The notes under the pieces: generated by a model | The model's database searches: none | What the model saw: only the letters and a program-made list of their open reading frames with translations | Told to the model about the DNA's origin: nothing | NCBI GenBank assembly: GCA_963748985.1 | Contig: CAVVKQ010000004.1 | Location: forward strand, 56,169-120,168 | From: RPQJ01 sp963748985 | Lineage (GTDB): Bacteria; Pseudomonadota; Gammaproteobacteria; Steroidobacterales; Steroidobacteraceae | Reading direction: 5' to 3' | Length of the DNA stretch: 64,000 bases | Shown: one piece after another, positions 30,970-40,014 of the stretch | Layout: every line of letters starts with the position of its first letter | Position numbering within the stretch: the stretch's first letter is position 1 | Made by a program: the position numbers and the translations under genes

Positions 30970-32790
30970 ATGAGCATGTTGGTGGAATGCGTGCCCAATT
31001 TTTCCGAAGGGCGCGACGCCGCGGTGATCCGCGGTATCACGGCGGAGATCGAGGCGGTCCGTGACGTGACGCTGCTCGACGTCGATCCAGGCGAGGACAC
31101 CAACCGCACGGTCATCACCTTCGTCGGACCGCCGGAGGCGGTCGTCGAGGCGGCCTTCCGCGCCGGCAAGCGCGCCGCTGAAACCATCGACATGACGCAA
31201 CATCACGGCAGCCACGCGCGCATGGGCGCGATGGACGTCTGCCCCTTCGTGCCTGTCGCCGGTGTCACCATGGCGGACTGCGTGGCGCTGGCACGGGAAT
31301 GCGGCCGCCGCATAGGCGACCTCGGCATCCCGGTGTATCTCTACGAACACGCCGCAACGGGCCCGTCCCGCAAGAACCTTGCCGCAGTGCGGGCCGGCGA
31401 GTACGAGGGCCTGGCAAGCAGGCTGGCGCAGCCGGAGTGGAAGCCCGATTTCGGCCCGGCCCGGCACAATCCGCTGACCGGCGCCTACATCATCGGCGCG
31501 CGCGAGTTCCTGATCGCCTACAACGTCAACCTTGCAACCACCGACAAGCGGTACGCGGACGACATCGCCTACACCCTGCGCGAGCGCGGCCGCCACAAGC
31601 GCAGCGGCAACGTCGCGCCTTTCTACTACAAGGGCGAGGTGGTGGTGTTCGGCGAGGACCGCTTCCCCTGCGGCGCCTGCGATCACGTCGCGAAGGCATG
31701 GGGCGCGCTGGCGGCGCATTACCTCGACGCCCACGACAGGGACCTGGCCGCCCGCTACGCCGCACTCGACTACCCGGCAGAAGCGGTAGCGGGAAGGCCC
31801 GTGTACGCGGACGGCCGCTTCCCGCACGTCAAGGCGGTCGGCTGGGTGGTCGACAAGTACCGTCGCGCGCAGATCTCCATCAACCTGACCGATTTCAAGG
31901 TGACGCCGGCCCATGCGGTGCTGGAGGCCGCGCGGGAGGAGGCCGCGCTGCGCGGCATTGCCGTCACCGGTTCCGAGATCGTCGGCGTGGTGCCGTTCGA
32001 CGCCATGCTGGAGTCCGGCCGCTACTACCTGCGTCGCATGCGCAAGTCCACCGGACTCCCCCTGGGCGACGTGATCGAAACCGCGGTGCAGGCCATGGGC
32101 CTGCGCGACGTCGCGCCTTTCGAAACGGAGCAGAAGGTACTGGGCATGCCCCGCCCCGCCGGTGACCTCGTCCGCAAGACAGTCGGCGAGTTCGTCGACG
32201 AAGTCTCGCGCGACACGCCAGCTCCAGGCGGCGGTTCGATTGCCGCGCTGTCGGGCTCGATCGGCGCGGCGCTGGCCGCGATGGTCGCGAACCTCACGGC
32301 CGGCAAGGCCGAGTTTGCCGACCGCTACGAGGAACTGGACGGGCTTGCCGCCAGGGCGCAAGGCGTCAAGGACCTGCTGCTGGCCGCGGTCGACGCGGAC
32401 ACGCAGGCCTTCAACGGCGTCATGGACGCCCTGCGCATGCCGAAGGACACGCCGGACCAGAAGTCCGCACGCAGCCAGGCACTCCAGTCCGGCTACAGGC
32501 ACGCCACCGAGGTCCCGTTGCAGACTGCCCGGCAGTGCCGCGCGGCACTGGAACTGTGCCTGCTGGCCGCGCGCTGCGGCAACGACGTCATGATTACCGA
32601 CGCCGGTGTCGGTGCCCTGGTCGCCCTCGCGGGGGTGAAGGGTGCGGTCTACAACGCGCGCATCAACCTGAAATCGATCAAGGATCCCGAATTCGTCGAG
32701 CGCGTCGGCGCCGAGATCGCGCAACTCCTCGACGAGAGCCGGAGCATGGCCGACCTCGTCGAACGCGAGGTCGAGCGCGTAGTGGGTTGA
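30970..32790 (+). CDS. ftcD: Glutamate formimidoyltransferase / formimidoyl-THF cyclodeaminase
   Basis: The 606-aa protein fuses two enzymes. Residues 1 to about 330 are the formiminotransferase (VECVPNFSEGRD at the start, GSHARMGAMDVCPFVP, NVNLATTD, PFYYKGEVVVFGEDRFPC). Residues of about 395-606 are the cyclodeaminase (TPAPGGGSIAALSGSIGAA). The protein moves the formimino group of N-formiminoglutamate to tetrahydrofolate and then releases ammonia to give methenyl-THF. It is thus the last step of histidine breakdown, in place of HutG or HutF. The ATG at 30970 is used because homology starts there. It heads a ftcD-hutU-hutI cluster; hutH is not in the window. Confidence 0.95.
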   Translation: MSMLVECVPNFSEGRDAAVIRGITAEIEAVRDVTLLDVDPGEDTNRTVITFVGPPEAVVEAAFRAGKRAAETIDMTQHHGSHARMGAMDVCPFVPVAGVTMADCVALARECGRRIGDLGIPVYLYEHAATGPSRKNLAAVRAGEYEGLASRLAQPEWKPDFGPARHNPLTGAYIIGAREFLIAYNVNLATTDKRYADDIAYTLRERGRHKRSGNVAPFYYKGEVVVFGEDRFPCGACDHVAKAWGALAAHYLDAHDRDLAARYAALDYPAEAVAGRPVYADGRFPHVKAVGWVVDKYRRAQISINLTDFKVTPAHAVLEAAREEAALRGIAVTGSEIVGVVPFDAMLESGRYYLRRMRKSTGLPLGDVIETAVQAMGLRDVAPFETEQKVLGMPRPAGDLVRKTVGEFVDEVSRDTPAPGGGSIAALSGSIGAALAAMVANLTAGKAEFADRYEELDGLAARAQGVKDLLLAAVDADTQAFNGVMDALRMPKDTPDQKSARSQALQSGYRHATEVPLQTARQCRAALELCLLAARCGNDVMITDAGVGALVALAGVKGAVYNARINLKSIKDPEFVERVGAEIAQLLDESRSMADLVEREVERVVG

Positions 32791-32880
32791 TCTTCAGGGC
32801 GCACGCCGCCCAGCTCGTCCACTCGGCCGCAACGCTCCGGCTGGTGCTGTCAGCCGTGGCAGGGATGCTATAAGGCGCGC

Positions 32881-34558
32881 ATGAACGACTCAAACCGCTA
32901 CCGGTCCCAGCGAGGTCCGATCCGCGCCGCCCACGGCACGGAACTCACCGCGCGCAGCTGGCTCACCGAAGCGCCGTTGCGCATGCTCATGAACAACCTC
33001 GATCCGGACGTCGCCGAACGCCCGGACGAGCTGGTCGTGTACGGCGGCATCGGCCGCGCTGCACGCGACTGGGAGAGCTACGACCGCATCGTGCGCTGCC
33101 TGCGCGAACTCGGCGACGACGAAACGCTGCTGGTGCAGTCGGGCAAGCCCGTCGGCGTGTTCCGCACGCACACGGACGCGCCGCGTGTCCTGATCGCCAA
33201 CTCGAACCTCGTCGGCCGTTGGGCCACCTGGGACCACTTCAACGAGCTCGATCGCAAGGGGCTGATGATGTACGGCCAGATGACGGCCGGCTCCTGGATC
33301 TACATCGGCAGCCAGGGCATCGTGCAGGGCACGTACGAGACCTTCGTCGAGATGGGCCGCCAGCACTACGGCGGCAACCTGGCCGGCAAGTGGATTCTCA
33401 CCGCCGGGCTTGGTGGCATGGGTGGCGCGCAGCCGCTCGCGGCGACCATGGCAGGCGCCTCGATGCTCGCGATCGAGTGCCGTCGTGACCGCATCCAGAA
33501 GCGGCTCGAGACGCGTTATCTCGACGTCGGCGTCGAATCGCTCGACGAGGCGCTCGAACTGATTGCACGTGCGTACGCGCGAAGGCAAGGCGATATCGGT
33601 TGGCCTGCTCGGCAATGCCGCGGAGATGTTGCCCGAGATGTTGCGGCGTAGCGTGCGACCGGATGCCGTAACCGACCAAACCTCCGCGCATGATCCGATC
33701 AACGGTTACCTGCCCGAGGGCTGGACGGTCGAGCAATGGGACAAGCTGCGCGCCAGCGACCCTGCGGCGGTCGCAAGCGCGGCGCGCAAGTCGATGGCGC
33801 AGCACGTGGGGGCAATGCTGGCCTTCCAGCAACTCGGCATCCCGACCTTCGATTACGGCAACAACATCCGGCAGGTCGCGTTCGACGAGGGCATCAGGAA
33901 CGCGTTCGACTTCCCGGGCTTCGTACCCGCGTACGTGCGGCCGCTGTTCTGCCGCGGTATCGGCCCGTTCCGCTGGGCCGCGCTTTCGGGCGATCCCGAG
34001 GACATCCACCGCACCGATGCGAAGGTGAAGGAGATGATCCCGGACGATCCGCACCTGCACCGCTGGCTCGACATGGCGCGTGAACGCATCCAGTTCCAGG
34101 GCCTGCCTGCGCGCATCTGCTGGGTCGGGCTCGGCCAGCGTCATCGGCTCGGCCTGGCGTTCAACGAGATGGTGCAGCGTGGCGAACTCAAGGCGCCGAT
34201 CGTGATCGGGCGCGACCATCTCGACTCCGGCTCGGTCGCGAGTCCGAACCGTGAGACCGAGGCGATGAAGGACGGCTCCGATGCCGTTGCCGACTGGCCG
34301 CTGCTCAACGCGTTGCTGAATACGGCGAGCGGCGCGACCTGGGTGTCAATCCATCACGGCGGCGGCGTCGGCATCGGGTACTCGCAGCACTCCGGCGTAG
34401 TCATCTGTTGCGATGGCACGGATGCCGCAGCACGACGCATCGAGCGCGTGCTGTGGAACGACCCGGCGACCGGCGTGATGCGTCATGCGGATGCGGGTTA
34501 CGCAATCGCCGTCGACTGCGCGCGCGAAAACAACCTGAACCTGCCCTTCCTCGATTGA
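32881..34558 (+). pseudogene. hutU: Urocanate hydratase, frameshifted
   Basis: Urocanase converts urocanate to imidazolonepropionate with tightly bound NAD+. The first part (32881 to about 33580) encodes the N-terminus through the NAD-binding GLGGMGGAQPLA (about residue 178) and DEALELIARAYA. The rest continues one frame over, from REGKAISVGLLGNAAEM to the C-terminus, including TDQTSAHDPINGY, the NAD-contact region ARICWVGLGQRH and VVICCDGTD. Joined at about 33578-33582 the product would be about 558 aa, normal for HutU. The first frame stops at 33651. One extra base near GCGTACGCGCGAAGG explains it. No other damage is seen, so this is a recent mutation or a sequencing error. Confidence 0.93.
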
Positions 34559-34595
34559 CGGCACCGTCGTCGCTGGTTGCGCCGTACCCTCCGAC

Positions 34596-34637
34596 TAACC
34601 CCTCCCCTCTCCCCTCTCCCCTATCCCCTATCCCCTT
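34596..34637. repeat. Pyrimidine heptamer array touching the hutI start
   Basis: Six in-phase units: TAACCCC, two TCCCCTC, two TCCCCTA and TCCCCTT. The array is preceded by CTCCGAC, as at the right arm of the 346-483 element. It ends two bases before the hutI ATG and so fills the place where a Shine-Dalgarno would be. Confidence 0.8.
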
Positions 34638-34639
34638 AG

Positions 34640-35857
34640 ATGCGAAGTATCTGGCGCAACCTCTCCCTCCTCACCTGCGACGATCATCGCCGCGTCTTTG
34701 CGGACGGCGCCGTCGTCACCGAGGACGACACAATCACGTGGGTGGGTGCAGCGCAGGATCTGCCGGCCGGCATCGCAGCCGATCGCACCATCGAACTCGC
34801 GGGTCGCTGGCTGACGCCAGGGCTCATCGACTGCCACACACATATCGTCTTCGCCGGGCAGCGCGCCGCGGAGTTCGCTCGCCGCACCGCCGGTACGAGT
34901 TACGCCGATATCGCGCGTGAGGGCGGCGGCATCCTGAACACCGTGCGTGCGACTCGAGCCGCGGACGTCGACGAGCTCGTTCGACGCAGTGAGCCGCGGT
35001 TGCGCGCCCTGTTGCAGGAGGGCGTGACGACTGTCGAGATCAAGTCGGGGTACGGGCTGGACTTCGAGTCGGAGCGGCGCATGCTGCTCGCAGCACGTGC
35101 CTTGGAGCAGCGGCTGCCCGTTACCGTCGTGACTTCGCTGCTTGCGGCACACGCGACACCACCCGAGTTCAAGGGACGCGAGGACGCCTACATCGACCTG
35201 ATCGTCCAGGAGTGGATGCCGCGCTTCGCCCAGGAGCAGGCGCTGGTCGACATGGTGGATGCGTACTGCGAAAGCATCGCATTCAGCGCGACGCAGTGCG
35301 ACCGGCTTTTTACTGCCGCGAAAGCGCACGGCTGGCCGGTGCGACTGCATGCCGAGCAGATCAGCAACATCGGTGGCAGCCGCATGGCCGCCCGCCTCGG
35401 TGCGCTTGCTTGCGACCATCTCGAATACGCGACGGAAGACGACGCGATCGAACTGGCGCGGGCCGGCACCGTCGCGGTGCTGCTGCCCGTAGCCTATTAC
35501 GTGCTCGCCGATCCGCGCCTGCCACCAATCGACCTGTTCCGCGCGCACCACGTGCCCATGGCGGTTGCGAGCGACGCGAATCCCGGCTCGGCGCCCGGCG
35601 CATCGCTGCAGACCGCAATGAACATGGCCCGCCGGCTGTTCGGCATGACGAGCGACGAGGTGCTCGACGGCGTCACGCGCAATGCCGCCCGCGCGCTCGG
35701 GCTGGGCAATCGGCTGGGCCAGATCGCTCCGGGCTTCCGGGCAGACTTCGCGGCGTGGTCGATCGATACGCCTGACGAACTCGGTTACTGGATCGGTTTC
35801 AATCCGTGCAGCATGGTCGTGCGCAATGGCATGATTGTGCTGGAGCGGGACACATGA
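34640..35857 (+). CDS. hutI: Imidazolonepropionase
   Basis: This amidohydrolase-fold enzyme of 405 aa opens the imidazolone ring to N-formiminoglutamate, the substrate of FtcD. Metal-binding HTH is at residues 66-68 in DCHTHIVFAGQR. The family segments KSGYGL, HAEQ (about residue 238) and SDANPGSAPG (about 312) are present. The ATG at 34640 matches the family start, but repeats CCCCTT directly before it leave no purine-rich ribosome site. Translation might depend on coupling or on a leader that is not obvious. Confidence 0.95.
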   Translation: MRSIWRNLSLLTCDDHRRVFADGAVVTEDDTITWVGAAQDLPAGIAADRTIELAGRWLTPGLIDCHTHIVFAGQRAAEFARRTAGTSYADIAREGGGILNTVRATRAADVDELVRRSEPRLRALLQEGVTTVEIKSGYGLDFESERRMLLAARALEQRLPVTVVTSLLAAHATPPEFKGREDAYIDLIVQEWMPRFAQEQALVDMVDAYCESIAFSATQCDRLFTAAKAHGWPVRLHAEQISNIGGSRMAARLGALACDHLEYATEDDAIELARAGTVAVLLPVAYYVLADPRLPPIDLFRAHHVPMAVASDANPGSAPGASLQTAMNMARRLFGMTSDEVLDGVTRNAARALGLGNRLGQIAPGFRADFAAWSIDTPDELGYWIGFNPCSMVVRNGMIVLERDT

Positions 35858-37527
35858 ACGCAGCACAGGATGACATGAGCGAGATGAAGCTGAAATCAGT
35901 CGCCTGCACGACCATCGTCGCTGCATTCCTGCTGGCGGGCTGCGACCGACGCAAGGACGAACCGCCCCCTCCGCCCGACCCGCAGTCGGTCCCGGCAACG
36001 GATGCCGCGAAGGCAGCCGCCGGCGAAAACCACCTGCCCCCGGGCATCGACTGGTTTGACGGCGACGTCGACGCGGCGTTTGCGGCCGCCAGGACGGCCA
36101 ACAAGCCGGTGTTCCTGTACTGGGGCGCCGAGTGGTGCCCGCCCTGTGCACAGATCAAGACGACGATCTTCAGCAAGCGCGAATTCCAGGAGCGCTCACG
36201 CCTGTTCGTGCCCGTCTACCTCGACGGCGACACGCCCAGTGCACAGAAGTACGGCGAGCGATTCGGCGTGGTCGGCTACCCGACGATGATCCTGTTCAAG
36301 CCGGACGGGACGGAAATCACGCGCCTGCCGGGCGGCGTCGACGTCGCACGCTACGCAAAGATTCTCGACGTCGCGCTCGCCGACGCGCGCCCCGTCAGCG
36401 ATATTCTTGCGGCCGCGCGCAGCGGCGGCGCCGTCACATCGAACGACTGGAGGCTGCTCGCGTATTATTCCTGGAGCACCGACGCCGGTCGCGTGCTGCC
36501 GGTCGACCGGCAACTGGACGCCTTCCGTGCACTCGCGCAGCGCTGTCCCGCCGAATTGCCGGCAGAATGCGCGCGCTTCTTCTTCGATTACCTCGGTGCC
36601 GCTGCCAACGCGTCGGAACCCGGCAAGCCAGCCCTCGACGGGCTCGAGCGCGCCGATGCTCGCCGCAGATTGCTGGCACTGCTGCCGTCGCCGGCGGTCC
36701 AGGCGGCGAACGTCGACAACCTGCTTTACGGCGCCAGGGACGTGATCGGCGTCCTGTCGGATGTCGGCACGCCCGAACGCTCCCAGCTCACGCGCGCCTG
36801 GAGCGATGCGCTCGAGCAACTCGGGGGCGAAGCCAAGCCGCTGTCGGCGTCGGAAGAGCTGCTGCGCGTTCGCGCGCGCGTGATGCTCGCCAGGCTCGAC
36901 GCACCCGACGCACCGCTGCCGCCGGCATTGATAGACGAAGCACACCAGGCGGTTGCGCGGGTGGACGCCGCCACGCCGGCGGGTTACCCGCGACAGGCGG
37001 CGATCAACGCCGCTGCCAACCTGTACTGGGAAGCGGGCCTCGACGCCGAGGCCAACACGCTGCTGACCGCCGAACTCGAGAAATCCACGGCCCCCTACTA
37101 CTTCATGCTCGACCTCGCCGACCTCGCCGAGAAGGCGGGCCGCAAGCAGGAAGCGGTGGACTGGCTGGCCCGGGCTTACGCTGGCGCAAAGGGGCCGGCC
37201 ACGCGCTTCCAGTGGGGATACAACTACCTCGTGGGCATGCTGGAGCTGACGCCCGAAGACGTGCAGGGCATCGAGCGCGCGGGGCTCTCGGTAATTGGCG
37301 AACTGGACGGCTCGCCCGACGCGTTCTACCAGCGCACGCGCATGCGGCTCGAGCAGCTCGATGCCAAGCTGCTGGAGTGGGGCCAGACCGGTGCAGCCGC
37401 CAAAGTCATCGACACCCTGCGCGCACGCACGGGTGAGATCTGCCGCAAGCTGCCGGAGAGAGATGCAGGCCGCACGAACTGCGAGAAATTCCTTACCGCG
37501 AAAGCGCGTCCCACTCAGGCCGCGTGA
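35854..37527 (+). CDS. Thioredoxin-fold lipoprotein
   Basis: The 557-aa protein has a lipoprotein signal peptide ending in the lipobox LLAGC (about residues 26-30), a Pro-rich spacer, then a thioredoxin-like domain (about 60-180) with WCPPC (Cys95, Cys98) and the cis-proline in VGYPTMI. The C-terminal 370 residues are helical and look TPR-like. GGAGCGGG before the ATG at 35854, which overlaps the hutI stop (ATGA), supports this start over in-frame ATGs at 35875 and 35884. It is probably a periplasmic disulfide reductase or protein-folding factor; its link to histidine use may be accidental. Confidence 0.85.
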   Translation: MNAAQDDMSEMKLKSVACTTIVAAFLLAGCDRRKDEPPPPPDPQSVPATDAAKAAAGENHLPPGIDWFDGDVDAAFAAARTANKPVFLYWGAEWCPPCAQIKTTIFSKREFQERSRLFVPVYLDGDTPSAQKYGERFGVVGYPTMILFKPDGTEITRLPGGVDVARYAKILDVALADARPVSDILAAARSGGAVTSNDWRLLAYYSWSTDAGRVLPVDRQLDAFRALAQRCPAELPAECARFFFDYLGAAANASEPGKPALDGLERADARRRLLALLPSPAVQAANVDNLLYGARDVIGVLSDVGTPERSQLTRAWSDALEQLGGEAKPLSASEELLRVRARVMLARLDAPDAPLPPALIDEAHQAVARVDAATPAGYPRQAAINAAANLYWEAGLDAEANTLLTAELEKSTAPYYFMLDLADLAEKAGRKQEAVDWLARAYAGAKGPATRFQWGYNYLVGMLELTPEDVQGIERAGLSVIGELDGSPDAFYQRTRMRLEQLDAKLLEWGQTGAAAKVIDTLRARTGEICRKLPERDAGRTNCEKFLTAKARPTQAA

Positions 37528-38059
37528 TCGCGTATTTCACGGCTGCACGTTCTTCCTCGCTGCGGCCATCGATGACGTCCTGGGCGTAAACGAAATCGCC
37601 GACTCGCCGCAGCCCGCACTTTTCCATCACGTGCTGCGAGGCGCGGTTGCCGAGCAACGTGCGAGCCGAGATCCTTTCGAGTTGCAGTCCGTTGAATCCG
37701 TGCGCAAGCAACGCGCGGGCGCCTTCGGTCGCATACCCATGACCCCACGCTGAACGCTTGAGCCGGTAGCCGAGTTCGACGTACTCCGGCTCGACGCGGT
37801 CGTCGCGGAGGTGGAGCCAGCCGAGGAACTCGCCCGTGTCACGGTGTTCGGCGGCGAAATACCCCAGCCCCGGCTGTGCCTGGTAAATGGCAAACCAGCG
37901 CGGCAGGTAGGTTTCGACATAAGCCGAACGCGGTGTCGGCTGGCCGTAGGTGATATAGCGCATCACTTCCGGGTCCGCATCCAGTTCCACGAGCAAATCC
38001 GCATCCGCCGGCACGAATCGCCGCAGCCGCAGCCGCCCGGTCTCAAGTAGGATGTGCAC
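37493..38059 (-). CDS. GNAT-family N-acetyltransferase (RimJ/RimL-like)
   Basis: The 188-aa protein has the acetyltransferase layout: LETGRLRLRRF at the start, YVELGYRLKRSAWGHGYATEG with the acetyl-CoA pyrophosphate loop, and NRASQHVMEKCGLRRVG at the end. This resembles the RimJ/RimL/Acetyltransf_3 group that acetylates protein N-termini or small amines. A GTG at 38059 is taken as start; another GTG lies two codons upstream. The gene overlaps the end of the thioredoxin-fold gene by 35 bases on the opposite strand. Confidence 0.88.
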   Translation of the reverse strand: MHILLETGRLRLRRFVPADADLLVELDADPEVMRYITYGQPTPRSAYVETYLPRWFAIYQAQPGLGYFAAEHRDTGEFLGWLHLRDDRVEPEYVELGYRLKRSAWGHGYATEGARALLAHGFNGLQLERISARTLLGNRASQHVMEKCGLRRVGDFVYAQDVIDGRSEEERAAVKYAITRPEWDALSR

Positions 38060-38082
38060 GGTCACAGGTCCATTCGCGTCCA

Positions 38083-39120
38083 ATGAGCGCCGAAGTTTAC
38101 GATTTCCGCAGCGACAACGTCGGTGGCGTCGCGCCCGAGCTGCTCGAAGCGCTGCTGGCCGCAAACCGCGGTACGGCTGCCCCGTACGGCGACGACGACT
38201 ACACGCACGCGATGACCGCCCGTTTCCGCCATGCGTTCGAACACGACGGACTGGCGGCGTTCCCGCTGGCGACCGGCACGGGCGCGAATGCCGTCGCGCT
38301 GGCCGGGCTGGCGAACCCGTACGGCGCGATCTACTGCCACGAGACGGCGCACATCAACGTGTACGAGTGCGGCGCTCCTGAACTGTTCACCGGCGCGAAA
38401 CTCGTCGGGCTCGCCGGCGACGGCTACAAACTGCATGCGGCCGCGCTCGATGCAGCGCTTGCGCTGTCGGGCCGCGGTAACGCAACGCGCGTGCAGCCAT
38501 TCGCGCTCAACCTGACGCAACCGACGGATTTCGGCACGTTGTATTCGATCGACGAGCTGCGGCACCTGAGCGAGGTCGCGCATCGCCACGGACTGCTCGT
38601 GCATCTCGACGGCGCGCGCTTCGCCAACGCCATCGCCGCACTTGGGTGCAGCCCTGCCGAGATGACGTGGCGCGCCGGCATCGACGTCGTGTCGTTCGGG
38701 GCGACCAAGAATGGCGCGATGAATGCCGAGGCCGTGCTCGTGTTCGATCCCGCAGTGGCCGCACGGGTGCCGTTCCTGATGAAGCGCGGCGGCCAGGTCG
38801 TGTCGAAGGCGCGGTTCCTGTCTGCCCAGCTGGAGCGTTACCTCGCGGACGACAGCTGGCTCGATCGTGCGCGCCGGTCCAATGCCAATGCGGCCCGGCT
38901 CGCCCAGCGGTTGCAGGCTATCCGGGGCGTCGAACTCAGCGGCAAGGTCGAGATCAACATGCTGTTTGCACGGCTGCCCGAAGCAGCAGTCGCCGCTCTC
39001 GACTGCGGCCCGTTCCGGTACTACAAGCTCGGACGTGAGCAGCGCTTCGTCTGCCGGCACGATCAGGAACCTGCCGGCATGGAACTGCTCGTCAGCACCG
39101 TCGAACGCGCGCTCGCATGA
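38083..39120 (+). CDS. ltaE: Low-specificity L-threonine aldolase
   Basis: The 345-aa PLP enzyme of fold type I shows FRSDNVGG at the N-terminus, ATGTGANAVAL, HETAHINVYE, HLDGARFANA and the PLP lysine (about residue 209) in SFGATKNGAMNAE. It cleaves threonine or allo-threonine to glycine and acetaldehyde. Cys-containing and beta-eliminating relatives share the fold, but the sequence is closest to the threonine aldolases. The next gene starts within its last codon (ATGA overlap). Confidence 0.92.
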   Translation: MSAEVYDFRSDNVGGVAPELLEALLAANRGTAAPYGDDDYTHAMTARFRHAFEHDGLAAFPLATGTGANAVALAGLANPYGAIYCHETAHINVYECGAPELFTGAKLVGLAGDGYKLHAAALDAALALSGRGNATRVQPFALNLTQPTDFGTLYSIDELRHLSEVAHRHGLLVHLDGARFANAIAALGCSPAEMTWRAGIDVVSFGATKNGAMNAEAVLVFDPAVAARVPFLMKRGGQVVSKARFLSAQLERYLADDSWLDRARRSNANAARLAQRLQAIRGVELSGKVEINMLFARLPEAAVAALDCGPFRYYKLGREQRFVCRHDQEPAGMELLVSTVERALA

Positions 39121-39980
39121 GACGCGCGGTGCGATCTGCGTGCGTTTGGTTCGCACTCTGTGCCGGCTTCCTGCACGCGGCGCTGGTCGTCGCACCGGCC
39201 GTGCAAGCGGAGTCGCTCGAACAGATTCCGCTGCATTACCGCATGGCGGAAGAGCTGCTGCCGATCCTGCAACCGCTCCTGCCAGCGGGCTCGGCCATCA
39301 CCGGCACTGGCAACGTGCTTTTCGTTCGAGCGGACGCAACGACGCTCACGCAGGTGCGCGATGCCGTCGCGGGTCTCGACCGCGCACCACGCCAATTGCT
39401 GATTACCGTCGGCCAGGCCATGGGTGCGCAAGGCAGTGGCACGTCGGTGCGCGGCTCCGGCACGATCGGGTCGGGGGACGTGCAGGCCGGCGTCAACCGC
39501 CCGCCTGCGACCAGCGCCGGCGCACAGGTCGTCGTCCGCAGCGGCACGGCGCGCGACGACATACGCAACGTCTCGAGCGTGCGAGCGCTCGAGGGCTACG
39601 AGACGTACGTGGCGCTGGGACAGTCGCGGCCATTCACGTCCACGACCGTCACCGGTGGCGGGCATTACCCACCCGTCGTCACGCAGTCGACAGAGTTCCG
39701 CGACGTGCAGACGGGCTTCTACGCGACGCCCCGCGTCGCCGGTGACCGCGTGACGCTCGAACTCTCTTCGCGTCAACAGCGATTGACAGGCGACACTCGT
39801 CACGCACCGGTGACAAGTGGCAGCATTGCCACGACGGTGACCGGGCGACTCGGCGAATGGATGCCGATTGGCGGTTCCACTGACAGTTCCAGCGAGTCCA
39901 ACCGCGGGCTCGTCACCTGGGGAACACGTGCGGATTTGACGCAGTACTCTTCATGGGTCAAGGTTGACGAAGTTCGTTGA
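39117..39980 (+). CDS. Periplasmic secretin N-domain (NolW-like) protein
   Basis: The 287-aa protein has a signal peptide (cut near VQAES, residue 32). A short N-domain of secretin type follows, with IPLHYRMAEELLPILQPLL, GNVLFVRADATTLTQVRDAV and RAPRQLLITV; that is the N1/NolW fold that secretins use to form periplasmic rings. A Gly/Ser-rich linker follows, then a beta-rich C-terminal half with LEGYETYVALGQSRPF that resembles the start of a secretin domain. The pore-forming core is missing. It may be an accessory ring protein or a degenerate secretin. It is translationally coupled to the aldolase gene. Confidence 0.75.
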   Translation: MRRAVRSACVWFALCAGFLHAALVVAPAVQAESLEQIPLHYRMAEELLPILQPLLPAGSAITGTGNVLFVRADATTLTQVRDAVAGLDRAPRQLLITVGQAMGAQGSGTSVRGSGTIGSGDVQAGVNRPPATSAGAQVVVRSGTARDDIRNVSSVRALEGYETYVALGQSRPFTSTTVTGGGHYPPVVTQSTEFRDVQTGFYATPRVAGDRVTLELSSRQQRLTGDTRHAPVTSGSIATTVTGRLGEWMPIGGSTDSSSESNRGLVTWGTRADLTQYSSWVKVDEVR

Positions 39981-40014
39981 TCCGACGCAGGAATCGCCCG
40001 GACAAGAACTGCAG

